Shown: positions 46,291 to 55,571 of the stretch, one piece after another
Numbering within the stretch: position 1 is the stretch's first letter
How the letters are laid out: every line of letters begins with the position of its first letter
Assembly: GCA_050296935.1 (NCBI GenBank)
Contig: JBNKRV010000092.1
Coordinates: forward strand, 1-64,000
DNA: 64,000 nt
Source: Saccharicrinis sp050296935
GTDB lineage: Bacteria > Bacteroidota > Bacteroidia > Bacteroidales > Marinilabiliaceae
Direction of reading: 5' to 3'
Notes under the pieces: generated by a model
Told to the model about the DNA's origin: nothing
The model's input: only the letters and a program-made list of their open reading frames with translations
Database searches by the model: none
Program-made: the position numbers and the translations under genes

Positions 46291-47301
46291 ATGAAAAGGA
46301 TATATAATATTGTTACAGTATTTTTACTTGCTTTAATACTGTTATTTGTAAGCGGTTGTAAAAAACAAAATCATCTTAAAATTGGATTTTTATATTCTTC
46401 AGATATAACGATACGTTTTAAAAAGGAAGGTAATTTCTTTAAGAATTATGCCGAAAAAGAAGGTGTTGAGGTTACTGTTATGTGTGCTTCAAACGATGAA
46501 GCAAAACAGCTTGATCAGGCCAGAGAAATGATTGATAATGGTGTTGACGTTCTTGTTGTTATTGCGGTAAATGTGAATACGGCTGCCGCTATTGTTCGTG
46601 AAGCACATAATAATGATGTTCCGGTTATGGCCTATAATCGAATGATCCAGAATAGTGATGTTGATTTTTTTGTTGCAAGTAGTAATGATCAGATTGGTAA
46701 GTTAATGGTAGATGCCGTTATGGACGAAAAGAAAGGTGGTAATTTTGTATTACTAGGAGGAGATAAATTTGATAAGAATGGTCTTGATTTACAAAAAGCA
46801 ATTAAGAAATATCTGAATCCGTATATTGATAATGGAAATGTAAATTTAATATATGAAGCTTACATTGAGCAATGGGATGGTGATATTGCTGGTTTTGAAA
46901 TGCAAAAGATCATTTCATCATACGGAACTGATATAGATGCTGTAATATCTGGTTTTGATGGAATGTCAGATGGGATTATTAAAGTACTTAAAAAGTATGA
47001 TTTGAACGGTAAAGTGGCAGTTACCGGACAGGATGCAAATGTAAGTGGGTGTAAAAATATTATAGCTGGTGATCAGATTGTTACAGTGTTTCATCCGTTA
47101 AATAAAATAGCAGAGAAAGGGGCGCAGATTGCTATTGAAATGGCAAAAGGGAATAGTGTTAAAGATTTTGCAAATAGTACAGAGCTAAGTGGAGATAATG
47201 AAATACCAACTCACCGTGTAAATTCTATCGCCATTACAAAAGATAATCTTGAAAAGGAATTAATAAATACAGGCTTTTATAAAAGAGAAGATTTGTACTA
47301 A
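46291..47301 (+). CDS. XylF-like periplasmic sugar-binding lipoprotein
   Basis: A 336-residue periplasmic-binding-protein type 1 of the D-xylose/ribose group. A lipoprotein signal ends in VSGC (Cys23). The mature part starts LKIGFLYSS, with the family's DVLVVIAVN and VMAYNRMI segments. No permease or ATPase gene accompanies it, and the divergent neighbour is a chemoreceptor, so a sensing rather than uptake role is likely (inference). Its TAA stop (47299-47301) overlaps the first bases of the hairpin tandem array, which would form the start of the 3' UTR. Confidence 0.92.
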   Translation: MKRIYNIVTVFLLALILLFVSGCKKQNHLKIGFLYSSDITIRFKKEGNFFKNYAEKEGVEVTVMCASNDEAKQLDQAREMIDNGVDVLVVIAVNVNTAAAIVREAHNNDVPVMAYNRMIQNSDVDFFVASSNDQIGKLMVDAVMDEKKGGNFVLLGGDKFDKNGLDLQKAIKKYLNPYIDNGNVNLIYEAYIEQWDGDIAGFEMQKIISSYGTDIDAVISGFDGMSDGIIKVLKKYDLNGKVAVTGQDANVSGCKNIIAGDQIVTVFHPLNKIAEKGAQIAIEMAKGNSVKDFANSTELSGDNEIPTHRVNSIAITKDNLEKELINTGFYKREDLY

Positions 47302-49500
47302 TTAGTATTCGTCGATCAAGTCCAACTACTGCGTTGTTGCTCAAAATCCAAATCCTCATATACGCTGGTATACTGTGGTTTGAATTTTTCACACGCCTTG
47401 TATTATAACTTTATAGCCCAAACCCCCGACTTTATGGGCAGGCATTAAATTATTACTTTCAGGGAAGTCAGGGAACGGTTCTAATTCCCTTGATGGTTAT
47501 ATAGAACCGTTCCTGGAGTTAACCTGCAATACTGTTGCATCTCAAATGCCGGAAATCCGGAACGGTTCTCTATAAGCAAGCTGTCCATCAGAACCGTTCC
47601 TTAAATAACATCAGGCACATCCCGTGTATCAAACGTATTGCTAATTAGTATTCGTCTATCAAGTCCAACTACTGCGTTGTTACTCTCAATCTAAATCCTC
47701 ATATACGCTGGTATACTGTGGTTTGAATTTTTCACACGCCTTGTACTTTAACTTCATAGCCCAAACCCCCGACTTTATGGGCAGGCATTAAATTATTACT
47801 TTCAGGGAAGTCAGGGAACGGTTCTAATTCCCTTGATGGTTATAGAGAACCGTTCCGAAAGTTAACCTGCAATGCTATTGCTTCTCAAATGCCGAAAATC
47901 CGGAACGGTTCTCTATAAGCAAGCTGTCCATCAGAACCGTTCCTTAAATAACATCAAGCACATCCCGGGTGTCAAACGTATTGTTAATTAGTATTCGTCT
48001 ATCAAGTCCATCTATTACGTTGTTGCTCAAGATCCCAATCCTCATATACGCTGGTATACTACGGTTTGAATTTTTCACTCGCCTTGTACTTTAACTTTAT
48101 AGCCCAAACCCCCGACTTTATGGACAGGCATTAAATTATTACTTTCAGGGAAGTCAGGGAACGGTTCTAATTCCCTTGATGGTTATATAGAACCGTTCCT
48201 TGAGCTAACCTGCAATGCTGTTGCATCTCAAATGCCGGAAATCCGGAACGGTTCTCTATAAGCAAGCTGTCCATCAGAACCGTTCCTTAAATAACATCAG
48301 GCACATTCCGTGTGTCAAGCGTATTGCTAATTAGTATTCGTCTATCAAGTCCAACTATTGCGTTGTTACTCACAATCTAAATCCTCATATACGCTAGTAT
48401 ACTACGGTTTGAATTTTTCACTCGCCTTGTATTATAACTTTATAGCCCAAACCCCCGACTTTATGAATAAGCATTAAATTATTACTTTCAGGGAAGTCAG
48501 GGAACGGTTCTAATTCCCTTGATGGTTCTATAGAACCGTTCCTGGAGTTAACCTGCAATGCTGTTGTATCTCAAATGCCGGAAATCCGGAACGGTTCTCT
48601 ATAAGCAAGCTGTCCATCAGAACCGTTCCTTAAATAACATCAGGCACATTCCGTGTGTCAAGCGTATTGCTAATTAGTATTCGTCTATCAAGTCCAACGA
48701 CTGCGTTGTTACTCACAATCCAAATCCTCATATACGCTGGTATACTACGGTTTGAATTTTTCACACGCCTTGTACTTTAACTTTATAGCCCAAACCCCCG
48801 ACTTTATGGGCAGGCATTAAATTATTACTTTCAGGGAAGTCAGGGAACGGTTTTAATTCCCTTGATGGTTCTATAGAACCGTTCCTGGAGTTAACCTGCA
48901 ATGCTGTTGCATCTCAAATGCCGGAATCCGGAACGGTTCTCTATAAGCAAGCTGTCCATCAGAATCGTTCCTTAAATAACATCAGGCACATCCCGTGTGT
49001 CAAGCGTATTGCTAATTAGTATTCGTCTATCAAGTCCATCTATTACGTTGTTGCTCACAATCTAAATCCTCATATACGCTGGTATACTACGGTTTGAATT
49101 TTTCACACGCCTTGTACTTTAACTTTATAGCCCAACCACCTGACTTTATGGACAGACATTAAATTATTGCTTTCAGGGAAGTCCGGGAACGGTTCTGATT
49201 CACTTGATAGTTATAGAGAATCGTTCCGAAAGTTAACCTGCAATGCTATTGCATCTCAAATGCCGGAAATCCGGAACGGTTCTCTATAAGCAAGCTGTCC
49301 ATCAGAACCGTTCCTTAAGTAGCATCAGGCACATTCCGTGTGTCAAGCGTATTGCTAATTAGTATTCGTCTATCAAGTCCATCTATTACGTTGTTGCTTA
49401 CAATCTAAATCCTCATATACGCTGGTATACTGTGGTTTAAATTTTTTATACGTCTTGTATTTTAACTTTATAGCCCAGAAACACGAATTTATGAACAAGC
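47298..49500 (+). repeat. Hairpin tandem array 2 (six full 342-343-bp units plus a partial seventh)
   Basis: Units start (CTAATTAGTATTCGTC) at 47298, 47641, 47984, 48327, 48670, 49012 and 49355. Spacings are 343, 343, 343, 343, 342 and 343. Each full unit holds two hairpins. In unit 1, arms 47472-47482/47503-47513 and 47559-47569/47590-47600 are GGAACGGTTCT/AGAACCGTTCC, each with a 20-base loop. Of 24 arms in the six units, 21 are perfect. A small inverted repeat TATACGCTGGTATA also recurs. No frame is conserved. The last unit decays after about 145 bp. The array starts at the stop codon of the XylF-like gene. No CRISPR-like spacers are present. Function unknown. Confidence 0.95.
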
Positions 49501-49551
49501 ACTAATAAGTTATTAACTGTATGATTTTTTTCTTTTTCGTAGATATAAAAT

Positions 49552-49581
49552 AAAGGCTGCTCATTTTCCTGAGCAGCCTTT
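49552..49581 (-). terminator. Terminator of the M3 peptidase gene
   Basis: Stem AAAGGCTGCTCA / TGAGCAGCCTTT, followed on the minus strand by ATTTTAT. The stem sequence is the same as at 7560-7586. Confidence 0.8.
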
Positions 49582-49622
49582 TCTTTCTTGATTTTGTAGA
49601 CTAAATATATTGTGGGTTTATC

Positions 49623-51659
49623 TTAATTTTTAACTAAACCACTTCTTTCAAGCAATGCATCAATGGTTGGTTCCTGTCCTCTAAAAGCTACATAAAGTTC
49701 CATTGGATGTTTTGTTCCCCCCTTGCTTAAAATATTATTTCGGAATGATGCTGCTGTATCTTTATCGAAGATTCCATTTTGCTTAAACAAGCTAAAGGCA
49801 TCTGCATCTAAAACTTCAGCCCACTTATACCCATAATAACCAGCAGCATATCCTCCTGCAAAAATATGTGAGAATGCTGTGCTAAAACAAGTTCCATCTG
49901 CTTTCGGGAATAATTCTGTACTTTCCATGGCTTTTTCTTCGAATTCAGATACAGATCCACTAAATGGTGTAGATAAGGAATGCCAAGCCATGTCGTTAAT
50001 GCCAAAAGACAACTGACGGACACATTGATACCCGCTTTGAAAATTTACTGAATCCATAATTTTATCAACTAATTCATCAGGTATTGTTTCACCGGTTTTA
50101 TAATGTTTACCTACCGTTTTAATCCATTCTTTTTCTGTACCCCAGTTCTCGAGTATCTGCGATGGCAATTCAACAAAGTCTCTGTATACATTTGTGCCAC
50201 TCTGACTTTTGTAGGTTGTTTCACTTAGCATGCCATGTAACCCATGTCCGAATTCATGCAAAAATGTTCTTACCTCGTTGTATGTGAGTAGCGAAGGTTC
50301 ATTATCAGTAGGTCGTGTAAAATTACAGACCAGAGAAACAAACGGTCTGATATCTACGCCGTCTTTTTTTAATTGTTCTCCATAATTTGTCATCCACGCA
50401 CCACCTTGCTTACTTTCTCTTGGGAAAAAATCAACATATAAAATTGCTAAAAACTTCTTGTTTTCATCCAGAACCTCATACGCTTTTACTTCCGGATTAT
50501 ATACAGGAATGTCTTTGTTTTCTTTAAACGTTATACCATACAATGTTGTAGCCAGATCAAATACTCCTTGTTCAACCTTTTCGAGTTGAAAAAATGGTTT
50601 GGTCATTTCTTCTGTAAAAGAAAACTTCTCAGATTTTAGTTTTTCTGAATAATAACTAAAGTCCCAACGTTGCAAATTGTCGCTCAAACCATTTTGTCTG
50701 GCAAAAGCCTCAACTTCTTTTACATCGTCAGCGGCAAAGGAATATGATTGAGCTAATAAATCGCTTAAAAAATCATTTACTTTTTCTGGAGACTGAGCCA
50801 TTCTTTCTTCAAGAACATAATGGGCATAGTTTTCAAAATCGAGAAGTTGCGCCTTTTCCAAACGTAAATTCACAATCTTTTTTACAATCTCATTATTATC
50901 ATGTTTATTACCCTGGTTTGCTTTTGTTGCATTGGCTATGAACAATTGTTTTCTTAGTTCCCTATTGTCGGCATACTTCATAAAAGGAATAAAGCTTGGA
51001 TACTGAAGTGTAAATGTCCATCCCTCTTTCCCGTCGGCTTTAGCTTGTTGAGCAGCGGCAGATATAACGGCCTCAGGTAGTCCGGATAAATCCTCTTTAT
51101 TTGTAATATGGAGTTTATAGGCATTGGTTTCAGCCAGCACATTTTCTCCGAATTCAAGTGTTAATCTGGATAGTTCTTTTGAAACCTCACGATAACGTTT
51201 TTTCTTTTCTCCGGATAATAAGGCCCCTTTTCTGGTAAAAGCCTTATATGTGTCTTCCAACAACATGCTTTGCTCATCATTAAGGTTTAATGATTCCTTT
51301 TTCTCATATACAGATTTTACTTTGATAAACAAGGTTTCGTTTAACCATATATCATTTGAATATTCTGATAGCAAGGGAGATATCTCTCTGGCTATACTTT
51401 GTATTTCATCGTTGGTTTCTGCATGGTTGATATTGAAAAATATAGAAGAGACCCGTTCTAGTTTTTCTCCGGAATTTTCCAATGCCTCAATGGCGTTTTT
51501 AAAAGTTGGTTCTTCTTTATTTTCAATGATTCGGGCTATATCCTTTTTACCTTCTTCAATAGATAATTTAAATGCAGGTAAATAATCTGATATCTTAATC
51601 TTATCAAAAGGAGGGGTTTGAAATGGTGTATTAAATTCAGTTAATAAAATATTGTTCAT
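49623..51659 (-). CDS. M3 family zinc metallopeptidase (Dcp/oligopeptidase A type)
   Basis: A cytoplasmic oligopeptidase that degrades short peptides. The ATG at 51659 gives 678 residues starting MNNILLTEFNTPFQTPPFDK, as in Dcp/PrlC relatives. Fifteen more codons are open upstream but look non-coding. The zinc motif is FLHEFGHGLHG near residues 462-472, with the third ligand in the following helix (FVELPSQILENW). SGTNVYRDF precedes it, and a tyrosine/glycine-rich GGYAAGYYGYKW near 610-621 forms the substrate lid. There is no signal peptide. It stands alone between the hairpin array and a long AT-rich gap. Confidence 0.95.
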   Translation of the reverse strand: MNNILLTEFNTPFQTPPFDKIKISDYLPAFKLSIEEGKKDIARIIENKEEPTFKNAIEALENSGEKLERVSSIFFNINHAETNDEIQSIAREISPLLSEYSNDIWLNETLFIKVKSVYEKKESLNLNDEQSMLLEDTYKAFTRKGALLSGEKKKRYREVSKELSRLTLEFGENVLAETNAYKLHITNKEDLSGLPEAVISAAAQQAKADGKEGWTFTLQYPSFIPFMKYADNRELRKQLFIANATKANQGNKHDNNEIVKKIVNLRLEKAQLLDFENYAHYVLEERMAQSPEKVNDFLSDLLAQSYSFAADDVKEVEAFARQNGLSDNLQRWDFSYYSEKLKSEKFSFTEEMTKPFFQLEKVEQGVFDLATTLYGITFKENKDIPVYNPEVKAYEVLDENKKFLAILYVDFFPRESKQGGAWMTNYGEQLKKDGVDIRPFVSLVCNFTRPTDNEPSLLTYNEVRTFLHEFGHGLHGMLSETTYKSQSGTNVYRDFVELPSQILENWGTEKEWIKTVGKHYKTGETIPDELVDKIMDSVNFQSGYQCVRQLSFGINDMAWHSLSTPFSGSVSEFEEKAMESTELFPKADGTCFSTAFSHIFAGGYAAGYYGYKWAEVLDADAFSLFKQNGIFDKDTAASFRNNILSKGGTKHPMELYVAFRGQEPTIDALLERSGLVKN

Positions 51660-52253
51660 ATGTTTATAATTTATTAAAACCTTGATGACCAATGCAAATA
51701 TCAATCATGCTTCAGTGTGCCCAATAATTTGCTCCGGCCATGGTAGTTTCATGTGTTTATGTTTTATATTTATTTTATTTACAGCTTGCAAAATAAACGA
51801 ATGTTCTGATAATGTAATCTTTTGCTATACTTATATGGTACTATTTTTTTAATTAGTTTAAGTTAATGAATCTGCAAATTAAACAACAAAAAAGCATGTT
51901 TCGTTTTATCTTTTCAATATGTTTTAATATCTGATTTATTGAGCTGTATGTATTTGTGTGTAATGAGTTGTTATATAGTAAGATAGTGATTGTTTTGTTT
52001 TCGGGTTTGTAAAATAAGTATATGTGTAAAAAAGTGTTAAAGTGTCATAGTTAAAGAAGATGCTTAAATAATGTACGGAATTTATTATTTTGGTGTACAG
52101 AATCCACTATCAGCTCTATGAAACCTTGTTGTTGAATTGGAGTAAAATGTAGGATAACCTAATAGCCGTAATTCAGAGTTTATGTAGAATTCAGGTTGTT
52201 AATTTGTGTATAAAACAGATGCATTGTAGAATGCTCCTGATAAATTTTTTAAA
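51660..52253. other. Long AT-rich intergenic region between divergent genes
   Basis: About 590 bp with no credible gene, repeat or RNA. It must hold the promoters of the M3 peptidase gene and of the SPOR-like gene at 52254. I do not see an exact -7 consensus. Confidence 0.4.
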
Positions 52254-53327
52254 ATGAAATATAATTTGGTAAAAACGTTATTCCCTATTGGTTTTTTATT
52301 GGTGTTTACTGTCATGTCAGCTCAGAATACCTCTCATAACGGGTTGTCGGCCGGTGACTTAAAAAAGATAGAAAGAGCTGAAAAAAAGATTAAGAAAGCA
52401 GAGTCGATTGTTGAGAAACAAGAAAAATATACTTCGCAAGTTGAAGCATTGGAAAATAACAATAGTTCGAGGGTTGGGAAAATTGAACGTTTAAAGACTA
52501 AGGCTAATGGTGTCGTAATGCAATCATCATCTTATTATAAAGAAGGTTTTGGCATTAAATATAAAGCCTATAAAAAAGCAGTTGGGCGAGAGTTGAAACA
52601 GGGAAACTTAGATGGAGCATCTCTGAAATTAAAAGAATTGGCACATAAAGCCTATAAAACAGGTAGAAAGTGGAGGCGAAAATCAGAAGGTCAAAAGGAT
52701 GTTAACAGAGGTGTTGATTATTTATATAAAGCCAATGGAATTGAAGGTGATGCTATTAAAAGTCTGATAAAAGCTTTAGATGGATTGGGTGACCAATACA
52801 ATACTATTACAGAAAATACTGAACCAGTTCAGGATTCTGTTGTTGCAATACAGGATTCAATGGAGGTACTCACTGCTCCAATGGCTGAAATTCAGGAAGC
52901 GGACTCAGTTGCGTCTGATGAGGTTGTTCTGGTAAATGATTCATTGACTACGGCATCAATGGTTTCGGATTCAATAGTAACTGACTCGATAGATGCAGCT
53001 ACGATTGTTGTACCTGAAATAAATGAGGAGGTGGTTTCTGAACCGGAATTGGAGGTGAAAGAAATGAGTACCTATTTTTCCATTCAGTTTTTAGCCGAAA
53101 AACAACCTGTTCCCAAAGAAAAAATTACTAGTTTGTATGGAGGAACACATGAAGTAATAAAACATGAGTCTGATGGGTGGTATAGATATAGTTTTGGAAA
53201 ATTCGGTTCGCTTGAAGAGGCAAAAAGCGAACTGGGGAAATCAGGAACCAAAGGATATGTTGTCGCCTATCACAATAATAAACGCATTTCAACCAGAGAA
53301 GCTGTTGAATTAATGGCTGGTGAATAG
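52254..53327 (+). CDS. Secreted coiled-coil protein with C-terminal SPOR-like domain (module 1)
   Basis: A 357-residue protein. The signal peptide runs to about residue 23 (LFPIGFLLVFTVMSAQ). A lysine/glutamate-rich coiled coil (about 36-75) and a helical region of about 100 residues follow. A low-complexity Asp/Ser/Val-rich linker (about 185-262) leads to an SPOR-like domain at about 268-345 (YFSIQFLAEKQPV ... GWYRYSFGKFGSLEEAKSEL ... GYVVAY). The layout suggests an envelope protein that touches peptidoglycan. It is followed by a DUF6588 gene, and the pair is repeated at 54545-56558. I do not recognise a named family for the N-terminal part. Confidence 0.85.
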   Translation: MKYNLVKTLFPIGFLLVFTVMSAQNTSHNGLSAGDLKKIERAEKKIKKAESIVEKQEKYTSQVEALENNNSSRVGKIERLKTKANGVVMQSSSYYKEGFGIKYKAYKKAVGRELKQGNLDGASLKLKELAHKAYKTGRKWRRKSEGQKDVNRGVDYLYKANGIEGDAIKSLIKALDGLGDQYNTITENTEPVQDSVVAIQDSMEVLTAPMAEIQEADSVASDEVVLVNDSLTTASMVSDSIVTDSIDAATIVVPEINEEVVSEPELEVKEMSTYFSIQFLAEKQPVPKEKITSLYGGTHEVIKHESDGWYRYSFGKFGSLEEAKSELGKSGTKGYVVAYHNNKRISTREAVELMAGE

Positions 53328-53455
53328 AACTTACATTGACTATATAATATTGTAAACCATAACATACATAACCTGAAAGAACAAAGTGCAATTCTCAAAT
53401 TACACCGATACTAAGAGATTTGCAAATATTGTCAGGTTTATAAAAACGAAAAGAC

Positions 53456-54442
53456 ATGAAAAAACTAATTTTCGCAATTGTAATTAGTCTGTTTAGTATG
53501 AACGGATTTTCACAAATTAATATTGGAGATATTCTGCAAGCAGGAGTAGACGATGCTAATGTATTGGCAAAGCCCTATCTGAATCCATGGGGACAGATGT
53601 TAGGGCGAAGCTTAAATGCAGGCTGGTATAATTCAGCTAAAGTGCATAAATTATTGGGTTTTGATATTACAGTAACCGGGACGTATACAACTTCGCCATC
53701 CGGTGATGCTACGTTTGATATTGCAAAATATGAAGATAAGTTACAGACTTACCATGTACAAAGTACAAATACTATTGCTCCAACTGTTGCTGGAGAGATG
53801 GCAGAGGCCGATCGTCCTGTTTTAAGAGCAAATGGTGATCCTGTTGGACTTACTGATTTCACGATGCCCAATGGTTCGGGTCTTGATTACCTTTTGACTC
53901 CAATGGTTACAGTAGGAGTTGGGTTACCCAAAGGGATTGAAGTGAAAGGTCGGTTTGCTCCAAAACTTGAAATTGGAGTTGCAGGTAAATTCTCACTTTG
54001 GGGGCTTGGTGTTCAAAAAGATATTAAGGATTATATCCCTGGATTAAAGCATGTTCCTGTAGTGAATTTATCCGTGTTGGCAGCCTATACAGATTTGTCA
54101 AGTACAGTAAGTGTTGCAACAGAGATGGCTGACAATAGTACTATGAGTATTGGAGCAAGTGCATTTACAACAAGATTATTAGTTGGTGCCAATTTACCTT
54201 TAGTGGCTTTTTATTCAGGAGTTGGTTTAAATAAATCAACAAGTGATTTTAATGTTCAGGGAGATTATACTCTGGTTGGAGGTGAGTCAGTTAAAGATCC
54301 TGTTAAAGTGTCATATTCTAACAGTTCTATAGACTTTAACGTAGGGATGCGTCTTCGACTTGGAGTTATTGGTATTCATGCGGATTACACAGTTGGTGAT
54401 TATAGCTCAATTACAGCCGGATTTGGCATTAACTTTAGATAA
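53456..54442 (+). CDS. DUF6588 family probable outer-membrane barrel protein (module 1)
   Basis: A 328-residue protein with a signal peptide to about residue 20 (LIFAIVISLFSMNGFSQ). The body has alternating beta-strand character and ends with an aromatic/charged strand (TAGFGINFR) typical of outer-membrane barrels. LNAGWYNSAKVHKLLGFDIT near 46-65 is shared with its paralogue at 55572 (LNAGWYHSANPHRFLGFDLS) and is the family hallmark. Function unknown. A terminator follows, so modules 1 and 2 are separate transcripts. Confidence 0.87.
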   Translation: MKKLIFAIVISLFSMNGFSQINIGDILQAGVDDANVLAKPYLNPWGQMLGRSLNAGWYNSAKVHKLLGFDITVTGTYTTSPSGDATFDIAKYEDKLQTYHVQSTNTIAPTVAGEMAEADRPVLRANGDPVGLTDFTMPNGSGLDYLLTPMVTVGVGLPKGIEVKGRFAPKLEIGVAGKFSLWGLGVQKDIKDYIPGLKHVPVVNLSVLAAYTDLSSTVSVATEMADNSTMSIGASAFTTRLLVGANLPLVAFYSGVGLNKSTSDFNVQGDYTLVGGESVKDPVKVSYSNSSIDFNVGMRLRLGVIGIHADYTVGDYSSITAGFGINFR

Positions 54443-54457
54443 CATTAAAAGTTTGTG

Positions 54458-54495
54458 AAAAATAAGGCCATCTTTAAAGGTGGCCTTATTTTTTT
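54458..54495 (+). terminator. Terminator after module 1
   Basis: Stem AAAAATAAGGCCA ... TGGCCTTATTTTT followed by TT, directly after the first DUF6588 gene. Confidence 0.8.
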
Positions 54496-54544
54496 GATCT
54501 AAGTTTTGCTCTTTAACTTCCCTGTTCGTATCTTTTAATTTTTA

Positions 54545-55561
54545 ATGAATATACTCATGATCGTAAAGTTTGTTTGTTTATTACTGATTACTTGTTATGT
54601 TTCAGCTTATAGTCAGTACATACCGCAAGAGATAAAGAGTTGGTTAAGTTCAGAAGAACTTGATAAAATACGAAAAGCAGATGTTAATATTGATCAGGGG
54701 GAGCAGATATTATTTCCAGAATTAGTGAAGGATAGTTCTGAGTTTAAAACCAGGAATTATTTGCAACTAGCCGAAAATCTTTATGTAGGTAACAGAGTAG
54801 GAAGACTTTTAGTTGAAAGCAAAGGGTATTTTACAGCGGGTTTTGAATCAAAAATTAATGTTTATAAAACTTACATTGATTACTATTTAAGATCAGAGCG
54901 AGAAAGAGCATCAAAAGATTTAGGTCAGTTAAATGATAGTATCGAAAGTTTAATTAATGAGGCCAGGCTGTTTCGAAATAAAAGTGCAGTTAAGGGAAGC
55001 CGGAAGGCCGCTGGTTTTCTAATACATAAATCCAATTTAAATCTTCAGAATGCAGTGCTTTTATGCGAGAAAACCATGCTTAAAATAAAAGAAAAAAGTA
55101 TTGTAAATGATGTGGCATTAGATGAAGTATTGCCCGAATCAGATGATAAAGAAAAAGGATCGTCTGTAAAGAAACCAGAAGCAAAAGAAGTAGTCCCGGA
55201 GATTAAAGAGGCGGTGGAGGATGAAGTTGTAAAAGAGGTTGTTCCTGTTAAAAAGGAACAGGTTGTTGCAGCTGAGAAGAAAAAAGCGGATCCTGAAGTG
55301 TACTTTACTATTCAGATCGTAGCGGATCGCAAACCGGTTTCAATGGACAATATTAAAAAGGTATATAGAGGAAGTCTGCAAGTGGTCGAAAATAAAGGAG
55401 ATGGGTGGTATCGTTATAGTTTAGGTAAGTTTGTAGATCTTTCACATGCGAAAAAAGAATTAGCCGATTCAAAAGTTAAAGGTTATGTTGTAGCGTATAA
55501 AAAAGGAGTTCGGATATCTGTACGTGAAGCATTAAGTTATTTTGAAAGTTTAAACCATTAG
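54545..55561 (+). CDS. Secreted protein with C-terminal SPOR-like domain (module 2)
   Basis: A 338-residue paralogue of the protein at 52254-53327. The signal peptide runs to about residue 24 (FVCLLLITCYVSAYSQ). The N-terminal helical half is shorter and divergent. A highly charged Lys/Glu/Val-rich linker (about 195-248) precedes the SPOR-like domain at about 250-330 (YFTIQIVADRKPV ... GWYRYSLGKFVDLSHAKKEL ... GYVVAY), which is clearly homologous to the first copy. It is followed after 10 bp by the second DUF6588 gene, so translation is probably coupled. Confidence 0.84.
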   Translation: MNILMIVKFVCLLLITCYVSAYSQYIPQEIKSWLSSEELDKIRKADVNIDQGEQILFPELVKDSSEFKTRNYLQLAENLYVGNRVGRLLVESKGYFTAGFESKINVYKTYIDYYLRSERERASKDLGQLNDSIESLINEARLFRNKSAVKGSRKAAGFLIHKSNLNLQNAVLLCEKTMLKIKEKSIVNDVALDEVLPESDDKEKGSSVKKPEAKEVVPEIKEAVEDEVVKEVVPVKKEQVVAAEKKKADPEVYFTIQIVADRKPVSMDNIKKVYRGSLQVVENKGDGWYRYSLGKFVDLSHAKKELADSKVKGYVVAYKKGVRISVREALSYFESLNH

Positions 55562-55571
55562 AACCAACATA

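Noticed and set aside
47298..49500. CRISPR array
   Set aside because: The repeat unit is 343 bp, units are directly adjacent and nearly identical throughout, there are no short repeats with unique spacers, and no cas genes are present.
47298..49500. Integron attC cassette array
   Set aside because: Units hold no gene cassettes, the inverted arms are not the attC core GTTRRRY type, and no integrase is seen.
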